From an uncultured Flavobacteriales bacterium (GTDB taxonomy: Bacteria > Bacteroidota > Bacteroidia > Flavobacteriales_D > Crocinitomicaceae), in assembly GCA_903899795.1 (NCBI GenBank), contig CAIUKX010000348.1, forward strand, positions 1 through 14,904: a stretch of DNA of 14,904 nucleotides, in the 5' to 3' direction. The notes below the pieces were generated by a model. The model worked only from the letters and a program-made list of their open reading frames with translations, ran no database searches and was not told where the DNA came from. Positions 6,515 through 12,620 of the stretch are shown one piece after another. A program made the translations under genes and the position numbers. Position 1 is the stretch's first letter, and the number at the start of each line of letters is the position of its first letter.

Positions 6515-6546
6515 AAAAAGGCCGGACACAATGGCCCGACCTTTTT
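6515..6546. terminator. Bidirectional rho-independent terminator
   Basis: Left arm 6515-6525 (AAAAAGGCCGG) pairs with 6536-6546 (CCGACCTTTTT), with one mismatch on the plus strand that becomes a G-U pair in minus-strand RNA. A-tract and T-tract flank the stem, so it can end both the rightward three-gene transcript and the leftward phospholipase-D-fold gene, whose stop codon is about 20 bases away. Confidence 0.85.
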
Positions 6547-6565
6547 GACTACAAGCTACAACATA

Positions 6566-8815
6566 TTAATCTATAATCAATTTTTGAGTATGGATTCCAT
6601 TTTCAGTAATCACATTCAACAAGTAAATTCCTTTTGTTAATTCAGGAACTGCTATTTCCATAGTGTTTTTACCATTATTTGTTTGAAGCGAAGTTGCATA
6701 TACTTCAGAACCAGTTAAGCTGATCAATTTTACTTGAATAACTTCATTGTTCTCGGTAGTATAAGCAATTTTGAATTTACCGTTGTTTGGATTCGGGTAA
6801 ATTGCTAAGTTCGTATTTGTTGCTTCATATGTTTGAATACCAGCACCACCACCAACTTCATCCAACCAACGTTGGTAGAATTCTTGATAGTATTGATTCG
6901 CTATAGAAGCATCGTGAACAACAATCGTGTTCTCATCGTTTTTCGTCTCACCTGAAGTAGACCAGTTGTGTGAACCAGTTAAAACCAATGGATCAGATGA
7001 TGTATTCGATTGATCCACGATCAAATATTTGTGGTGGAATAACCATGTATATTGGCTAATTTTTACATTAGCTCCCATTACATTATGGATAATATTCCAT
7101 TGTGAACTGGCACTTGTTGTATCATCAAGAATTCCTTTAGCTGTTAAACTGTTCAACGGAATTTGAGATGCAATTTTGTTAGCAATATCTGAACGTGTGA
7201 GTAAATCCAATCCGAAGTACATATCTGTATTTGCTGTTCCGATTGTAGAAATGATATGAGAAGTAGTACCATCTGTTGGACTGAAATATGACTCAATACG
7301 TTTTCCACCTACCATGTATTCGTGCGGTGTATTGTCTTTTTTGAATTGACCGAATTTTCCAAGTGTAGTGTTCGCGCTAGAAATAGTACTTGTATCACCC
7401 CACATTTCGTCGAACTCAAGTTTATATCCTCTTGCCAAACTTTGATCTTGAATCACAATAGCATTGTTAGCATCAGTTGATAATTGCTGACCTGTCCAGT
7501 TTGATGAACCTGTCCAAACGAATGGTAAATGAGGATTGCTTGAATTTGCATCAATGATGATGAATTTATTGTGCATGATCGTATAATTCGCTCCTTGAGG
7601 ACTCATCACTTTTTTCACTCCAGGAAGAAGGTTTGGACTTGCCGATTGAGCTGTAGAGCCATCCAAGATAGCACGAACATGAACTCCTCTTGTAACCGCT
7701 GCGTTTACAGCATTTACAATTTTATCACTGTTAGAAGTATCCCAGTTGTAGATAGCAATATCAACCGTTGATTGCGCGCGGTTTAAGTAAGCACAAATTG
7801 TATCAACGATTCCATTGTTCAAGTAAACTGCATTTGTACCAGTCGAAACCGAGGTGTTTACCGTTCTATCAAAGAATACTTTAATTGTTCCTGTAGAATT
7901 AGACGCTGTACAAAAAACCTTTACAGCTGAGCTATCCGTATCTGTTCCATCAGTAGAATAAGCTTTCGCATAATAGATGGTTGCAGCAGGTGCTCCTGTG
8001 ATTGAAGCAACGTGATTAACTGTTGAACTAGTTGCTGTAAGAGTACCTAATTCTAAATTTGGTGTCAAACCGTATTTAATGTGAGAATTTGTGCCAGCAA
8101 TATTGGTTGTCCAATTGATGTCGAAACCAGTTGTTGTAATATTTGTAGGTACAGGTTGTGAAGAAATATAGATAGAATTGACATTGATAATATCATTCGG
8201 ATCTCTCAAAACCAATTGGTATCCTGTTGTACATCCACTTGTTGGACTTGTACAGTGTTGAGACATGATTCCAATTAAATCAACTGGTGTAGTTGGAATA
8301 AGCGTCCCTGCAATTTGTAAATTTGTGTTGGATACAAATACAGTTCCCGTTTGAGTAGCACTTGTAAATGTGTAAGAAGTGTTCGCTGTAAAAGTCCCGC
8401 CACCAGCTGAAAATGTACAGGCATTGATGCGTACCAATTGTCCTTCATAATTTTCCCCCATTTGATTAGGAGTAATCACTGCCGCAGTTGGTAATGGATG
8501 ACCAGTAGACTGAATTCCTACAGTACTAATCGGAGTTACTTCCAATAAATTGGAATAATTTGTCAGCGTACCTACTGAATTAACTGAGTCACCGCGTTGT
8601 ACGGATGATAAATTGGAACCGTACATTGAAATTCCACCGGTTGCATCCTGCACATAACGGATGTTTCCCAATTCAGAACCATTTAAAACGATACCTTTAA
8701 TGGTGACAGTGTTACCAACAGTTGTTGCACGTACAGCAGCGATGGTTTGAGCATAACTTTGCATGGTCAGACCAGTGATTAATGCAGTAGTAAGCGTAAG
8801 TAATTTCTTTTTCAT
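6566..8815 (-). CDS. T9SS-secreted phospholipase-D-fold protein, possible nuclease
   Basis: This 749-residue exported protein starts at ATG 8815; the frame also has a GTG at 8821, two codons earlier, which is less likely. Order of parts: signal peptide (1-23, ending SYAQ), an OB-fold-like region (about 24-205, TVTIKGIVLNG, VGTLTNYSNLLEV), a fibronectin-III-like domain (about 213-303, GFDINWTTN), two PLD repeats, and a T9SS type A sorting domain (about 668-749, IYPNPNNGKF ... KGIYLLNVITENG). Both PLD catalytic motifs are intact: H415-x-K417-x4-D422 (HNKFIIID) with GSSNW, and H594-x-K596-x4-D601 (HHKYLIVD) with GSHNW. The PLD superfamily includes phospholipases and nucleases. OB-like domain plus GSxNW suggests a nuclease (inference), perhaps for use of extracellular DNA. 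It is a single-gene transcript read from the long upstream region. Confidence 0.9.
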   Translation of the reverse strand: MKKKLLTLTTALITGLTMQSYAQTIAAVRATTVGNTVTIKGIVLNGSELGNIRYVQDATGGISMYGSNLSSVQRGDSVNSVGTLTNYSNLLEVTPISTVGIQSTGHPLPTAAVITPNQMGENYEGQLVRINACTFSAGGGTFTANTSYTFTSATQTGTVFVSNTNLQIAGTLIPTTPVDLIGIMSQHCTSPTSGCTTGYQLVLRDPNDIINVNSIYISSQPVPTNITTTGFDINWTTNIAGTNSHIKYGLTPNLELGTLTATSSTVNHVASITGAPAATIYYAKAYSTDGTDTDSSAVKVFCTASNSTGTIKVFFDRTVNTSVSTGTNAVYLNNGIVDTICAYLNRAQSTVDIAIYNWDTSNSDKIVNAVNAAVTRGVHVRAILDGSTAQSASPNLLPGVKKVMSPQGANYTIMHNKFIIIDANSSNPHLPFVWTGSSNWTGQQLSTDANNAIVIQDQSLARGYKLEFDEMWGDTSTISSANTTLGKFGQFKKDNTPHEYMVGGKRIESYFSPTDGTTSHIISTIGTANTDMYFGLDLLTRSDIANKIASQIPLNSLTAKGILDDTTSASSQWNIIHNVMGANVKISQYTWLFHHKYLIVDQSNTSSDPLVLTGSHNWSTSGETKNDENTIVVHDASIANQYYQEFYQRWLDEVGGGAGIQTYEATNTNLAIYPNPNNGKFKIAYTTENNEVIQVKLISLTGSEVYATSLQTNNGKNTMEIAVPELTKGIYLLNVITENGIHTQKLIID

Positions 8816-8998
8816 TTTCACTTAGTAATAGTTTTAGCCTGATACATAAAAAACAGATTGAAATCTTTTGAAATATTTAGATCATTTTGATTTTTAAACG
8901 ATACAAAACTGGGATAGTTCAAACGAACGATACTCCAAGTTATAAATGTAAAGGGTAAAAATGGTAGAAAAATGAATCTTTTTCTCAAGTGAAACAAA

Positions 8999-9019
8999 AT
9001 CTGATCAACTGTATCAGAT
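8999..9019. repeat. Seven-pair stem-loop in the PLD gene leader
   Basis: ATCTGAT (8999-9005) and ATCAGAT (9013-9019) are exact reverse complements with a seven-base loop. It lies within the predicted untranslated leader, about 185 bases before the start codon, and could be an operator or an RNA structure. Confidence 0.4.
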
Positions 9020-9084
9020 CAAGAATGGTTTCGGAAACGTATTGAAAGCATCAATATTCCTGTAGGATTTCATTCTTGACACGA

Positions 9085-9113
9085 CAAAGATAAGAAGGAA
9101 ATTTAAACGCAAA
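9085..9113 (-). promoter_or_regulatory. Promoter of the PLD-fold gene
   Basis: On the minus strand TTTG (9110-9113) is followed after 17 bases by TATCTTTG (9085-9092). This matches the -33 and -7 elements of Bacteroidota promoters (TTTG and TAnnTTTG). Transcription would start near 9078, giving a leader of about 260 bases before ATG 8815. Confidence 0.55.
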
Positions 9114-9193
9114 AAGAATAAATTGTTAAATTTTGGATAATTAATAACAATACAAATCAACTTATTCACAAATAAAAGTAAACAAGGATCAAG

Positions 9194-10174
9194 TTACTTA
9201 ATAGTTACCTTTCTCTCCTGAACAAGTGTTTGGCAATTATTGGTTACTTTCTGTTTTATTAGATAGACTCCTTTTTTCTTGTAGAGATGTTTAGGATTTG
9301 AATCGGTGGAAGTATGTCCATCTCCGAAATCCCATTCCACTTTGGTTGCATTTTTTGAGTTGTTGACCAATTGCAAGTCTTTATTGTGTAGCTTAAAATC
9401 AAATCCTGCTTCCAAAGTAGGAGTCCATCTCCATTTCATTAAGTTATTCAAAACTGTAGAAGTGACCGCTGTTTCAATTGCCTTTTTTTGGAGTGGATCA
9501 ATTGCAATTTTTGCTGCATTGTTCACTGGGCTTTGACCAAAAATAGATGTGTAAAAAGTACAAGCAGAAAGATATGATCCTTCCAAAGAAGGATGATGAT
9601 TATCCGTGAAATACAAATTAATATTTGGGTTTTGTTCCCTTACTTCATCCCATGCTGCTCCGACTGGGGATATACTTCCAGCAAAATGATTGGCACATCG
9701 CAGATATTCTTTTTCGATGGTTTCCTGCATTCCATCGTAAGTTGAAATCGGAGCCCAGTTTGGGTTTCCGAATTTATAACCCCAGGTCATGTAAAAAACA
9801 ATGTGGGTACAAGGATGATTGGCGTGTATGCTATCGATAATTTGGTCAATGTATGGATAGGTGTTTTTGTCAATTGTTCCTTCTGGTTGAGCAAACTCAT
9901 CACTATGCCCTTGAATCACCACATAATTCCATTTTTTTTCATGGATCTTCTCATAAGTCTTTTCTCGCTTGGAATGAAATTCTAAATTTTTCCCTCCATG
10001 TACAACTGTATCTACATATACCTGTTTTCCAGTTGATTCAGCAATATCTTGAAAAAGATAGGGCATATCGTTGAAAAACGTAAAACTATTTCCAATAAAA
10101 AGTACAGATGTCTCACTTTGACTGAAAGAATGAGAGCTGATTAACGTGAATAGTAAAACATAGAAATATTTCAT
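9194..10174 (-). CDS. Exported SGNH hydrolase (DUF4886-like) with PKD domain
   Basis: This 326-residue protein has a signal peptide (1-19, ending SFSQ). The N-terminal ~240 residues look like an SGNH/GDSL-type hydrolase: block I LFIGNSFTF with nucleophile Ser30, a block II Gly near GG60-61, a block III-like YVVIQGHSD (84-92), and block V with Asp191 and His194 (DNHHPSLEG). The pattern NSFTFFNDMP ... VVHGGKNLEFH resembles Bacteroidota DUF4886 proteins. Members of the superfamily remove acyl or acetyl groups from sugars or lipids; the substrate here is unknown. Residues about 245-326 form a PKD-like beta-sandwich (VEWDFGDGHTSTDSNPKHLY). There is no C-terminal T9SS sorting domain, so the protein may stay in the periplasm or be anchored otherwise. 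It is transcribed alone, with a -7 element just upstream. Confidence 0.85.
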   Translation of the reverse strand: MKYFYVLLFTLISSHSFSQSETSVLFIGNSFTFFNDMPYLFQDIAESTGKQVYVDTVVHGGKNLEFHSKREKTYEKIHEKKWNYVVIQGHSDEFAQPEGTIDKNTYPYIDQIIDSIHANHPCTHIVFYMTWGYKFGNPNWAPISTYDGMQETIEKEYLRCANHFAGSISPVGAAWDEVREQNPNINLYFTDNHHPSLEGSYLSACTFYTSIFGQSPVNNAAKIAIDPLQKKAIETAVTSTVLNNLMKWRWTPTLEAGFDFKLHNKDLQLVNNSKNATKVEWDFGDGHTSTDSNPKHLYKKKGVYLIKQKVTNNCQTLVQERKVTIK

Positions 10175-10191
10175 AACTTGAAGAATTTGCG

Positions 10192-10199
10192 CAAAGGTA
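10192..10199 (-). promoter_or_regulatory. -7 element (TACCTTTG) before the SGNH hydrolase gene
   Basis: The minus strand reads TACCTTTG, an exact match to TAnnTTTG, 17 bases before the start codon. The predicted leader is only about 10 bases. No good TTG stands at the -33 position. Confidence 0.4.
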
Positions 10200-10412
10200 A
10201 AGAAACTAAACGCACCGAATTGTTAAAATGTTGTTATTGTAAATTAGGTATTAAATCCTTTATGTTAATATTTAATTCGTTAATTATTAGTAATTTATAT
10301 TTTTATTTAGTTCAAGATAAATTTTATAAGTACTGAATATTAATTCCAAACGAAATTTATTAATTCAAGTATAATGATCACTTAATTACTGACTAAAATG
10401 GTTTATCTAACA

Positions 10413-10442
10413 TTGCATCGTCTAAGGAATAGTATAATTTTT
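10413..10442 (+). promoter_or_regulatory. Candidate promoter of the paralogue pair
   Basis: TTG (10413-10415) is followed after 19 bases by TAATTTTT (10435-10442), one mismatch from TAnnTTTG. Transcription would start about 40 bases before ATG 10487. The match is partial. Confidence 0.3.
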
Positions 10443-10486
10443 AGTCGCTTGATTGGATTAGTAGTTGAAAAATAGACCTTAATTAT

Positions 10487-11353
10487 ATGAGTAAAATAGC
10501 AACAGTCATTTTCTTGTTTTTGGGAACAATCAAAATTTCTGCTCAAAATGGGTTGGAGAATATTATTGTAGAAAAATATTATGTTTCCGATGCAGGTGAT
10601 ACGTGTATGAACAGTTTTGGAGGAAAACTTCCAATTGGATCCACGACTTATAGAATTTATGTAGACTTATTACCTGGTTATCGCTTTCAAGCTGCTTACG
10701 GTACACCAACACATGAGTTGTTTATCAAAACCTCTACGAAGTTCTTTAACAATGAAGATGTTGGACAAACCTATCCGAATATTATTGCATACAGAACATT
10801 GAAAAAAAATTCGGTAATGTTGGATTCATGGTTATCAGTTGGCGCAGCAGGCGAGGAAAGTTTTGGTGTCATGAAAGTAGAGGATGATACATTGGAGACT
10901 ATCATTCATCAAAAGACTATGTTGCAAAATAAAAATAAAAAAGCAGGTATACCTTTAACTGAAAAAGATGGGATAAAATTTAGTGAAATAGGTTTGCCAA
11001 GACCAACTTTTTTTAAAGTAGACAGTGCAGCCAACGAAGTTTTTTGGAACAAGACTTCTGGTTCCCTTTTTAAAATTACAAATGGTGCTTGGGCTTGTAT
11101 GGGTCCTGGATCAGTTGGTTTAGATTCATTGAACACCAACAGAGTCTTAATTGCACAAATCACTACGGATGGTAAACTCGAATTTGAATTGAATGTCCAA
11201 ATAGGAACTCCCGTGAAAGGTGTTTCACAAAAATATGTAGCCAGAAATCCTGTTGGCGATGAAATTCTACTCCCAAGCTTGATTTTTAATAGTGAAAAGA
11301 AAGTGAAAAAAACTCAATCCGATAAGTCAACTAGAAAACAAAATAATCCATAA
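10487..11353 (+). CDS. Exported protein, paralogue A without T9SS domain
   Basis: This 288-residue protein has a signal peptide of about 20 residues ending ISAQ. The mature part starts NGLENIIVEKYYVSDAGDT and is clearly homologous to the next gene product along its length: LPIGSTTYRIYVDLLPGYRFQ, MLDSWLSVGAAGEESFGVMKVEDD, LIAQITTDGKLEFELNVQIGTP, KYVARNPVGDE. Where the paralogue has a glycine linker and sorting domain, this one ends in a lysine-rich tail (SEKKVKKTQSDKSTRKQNNP). It may therefore stay in the periplasm or be handled differently. The domain is beta-rich and not one I can name. The paralogue starts 16 bases after this stop, so the pair is probably one transcript. A structural or surface-related role is only a guess. 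Confidence 0.78.
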   Translation: MSKIATVIFLFLGTIKISAQNGLENIIVEKYYVSDAGDTCMNSFGGKLPIGSTTYRIYVDLLPGYRFQAAYGTPTHELFIKTSTKFFNNEDVGQTYPNIIAYRTLKKNSVMLDSWLSVGAAGEESFGVMKVEDDTLETIIHQKTMLQNKNKKAGIPLTEKDGIKFSEIGLPRPTFFKVDSAANEVFWNKTSGSLFKITNGAWACMGPGSVGLDSLNTNRVLIAQITTDGKLEFELNVQIGTPVKGVSQKYVARNPVGDEILLPSLIFNSEKKVKKTQSDKSTRKQNNP

Positions 11354-11369
11354 ACAAAACAATAATCTC

Positions 11370-12485
11370 ATGAAAAAAGTTACATTATTTCTTGGTCTGA
11401 TAACGATAGGATCTTTTGCTCAAGCCCAAAACGGTTTGGAAAGAATCGTTGTCGAAAAATACTATGTTACTGATGCTGCCGACTCTACCAATGCGGCTGA
11501 TAATGGTGCAGTATCAGCTTTACCAGTGGGTTCGGTTACATACAGAGTCTATGCAGACATGCTTCCTGGTTACAAGTTCATTCAAATGTTTGGAGATGCA
11601 ACAAATGATTTAATATTTACCACTACCACCAATTTCTATAATGATCCAAATAATGGGTCCACAACTCCTCAAGGAACTTCAGTAAATAATACTAAGAAAA
11701 ATACGACAATGATCGATTCTTGGTTGTCAGTTGGTGCAGTTGCTTCAGGTCAATTGGGACTGTTGAAAACGGAAGATACAGATGGATCGATTGGAAACAA
11801 TCAGGGAATTTTGGCGAATAGCAATGTTTCGGCTGGGCTTCCGATCAATGGTACTGGTGCTCAAGACGGAATGATGCCTGGTACTATCGTAACTCCAAAT
11901 ATTTTGGGAGTAACAACTCAAATGGATTTGTTTGATCAAACACCTGGTGATACTTTCCTTTTAAATGCAGGAGCGATTGCAGCTTTGGGAGGAATTCAAG
12001 GATTGACAGCAAGTAATATGGTATTATTAGGACAGTTTACTACAAAAGGGATCTTTGGATTTGAATTGAATATCCAATTGGGAACTCCTACAGCAGGTGG
12101 AAGTGAAACGTATGTTGCACACGATCCTACAGGTAATCAATTAACTGATTCAACGTTAACGTATCACTCGCAATCAACTTCCGGTGGAGGTGGAGGATCA
12201 GGTGCTGGTCTAACAGAACAAGGAATAGCAAAACCAAGTATTTCCGTTTATCCGAATCCGGCGAAAGATTTTATGTACATCAACATTGCAAACGGAATTG
12301 ATAACAGTTCAAATTCCTATTCAATTAAAGACATCACTGGAAATGTATTAGTATCCAACAAACTTGAAAATGTATCAGGTAGTGTGGCTAAAAAAGTAGA
12401 TACATCTTCTTTTCCAAGTGGAGTTTATTTTGTTACAGTGAGCATGGATGGTTCTGTATCGACAACAAAAGTGGTAAAACACTGA
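11370..12485 (+). CDS. T9SS-secreted protein, paralogue B
   Basis: This 371-residue protein has a signal peptide of 20 residues (ending FAQAQ), a domain of about 245 residues homologous to paralogue A (NGLERIVVEKYYVTDAADS, LPVGSVTYRVYADMLPGYKF, MIDSWLSVGAVASGQLGLLKTED, FGFELNIQLGTP, YVAHDPTGNQ), a flexible linker (SGGGGGSGAG), and a T9SS type A sorting domain (about 288-371: ISVYPNPAKDFMYINI ... FPSGVYFVTVSMDG ... TTKVVKH). The sorting domain takes the protein through the outer membrane, where it is normally removed on attachment or release. The central domain is longer than that of paralogue A by a loop rich in Asn, Thr and Gly. Function is unknown. Confidence 0.85.
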   Translation: MKKVTLFLGLITIGSFAQAQNGLERIVVEKYYVTDAADSTNAADNGAVSALPVGSVTYRVYADMLPGYKFIQMFGDATNDLIFTTTTNFYNDPNNGSTTPQGTSVNNTKKNTTMIDSWLSVGAVASGQLGLLKTEDTDGSIGNNQGILANSNVSAGLPINGTGAQDGMMPGTIVTPNILGVTTQMDLFDQTPGDTFLLNAGAIAALGGIQGLTASNMVLLGQFTTKGIFGFELNIQLGTPTAGGSETYVAHDPTGNQLTDSTLTYHSQSTSGGGGGSGAGLTEQGIAKPSISVYPNPAKDFMYINIANGIDNSSNSYSIKDITGNVLVSNKLENVSGSVAKKVDTSSFPSGVYFVTVSMDGSVSTTKVVKH

Positions 12486-12501
12486 TTTTTTAAAATATAA
12501 A

Positions 12502-12534
12502 ATACTCTGATAATCACCATAGTCAGAAGAGTAT
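12502..12534 (+). terminator. Stem-loop after paralogue B, weak terminator candidate
   Basis: ATACTCT (12502-12508) pairs exactly with AGAGTAT (12528-12534), and inner CTGA/TCAG bases may extend the stem. No T-run follows directly, so it is a poor intrinsic terminator. A second imperfect hairpin lies at about 12554-12572, with a T-run only at about 12588. Confidence 0.25.
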
Positions 12535-12620
12535 GATGATCTGGTTTTTCCCGAAGTAGAAGTATCTGCTTTGGGGAATTCTTGGTTATTTTTTGCCTTA
12601 ACATTTTGAAAATTAATCCA

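Larger units (their letters stand above)
8816..9193 (-). other. 378-base gene-free leader region of the PLD-fold gene
   Basis: No coding frame is supported here. On the minus strand it holds a good promoter (9085-9113), which implies a 5' leader of about 260 bases, and a seven-pair stem-loop (8999-9019). The rest is AT-rich without clear repeats. No known riboswitch was recognised. Confidence 0.5.
10175..10486. other. 312-base AT-rich divergent intergenic region
   Basis: This gap separates the leftward SGNH gene from the rightward paralogue pair and so carries both promoters. It is very AT-rich, especially 10240-10400. Apart from the two promoter candidates no long repeat, hairpin or coding frame is supported. 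Confidence 0.5.

Noticed and set aside
12554..12593. Intrinsic terminator after paralogue B
   Set aside because: The hairpin has a wobble pair and the T-run starts about 16 bases later, so it does not fit well enough to call as a separate feature.
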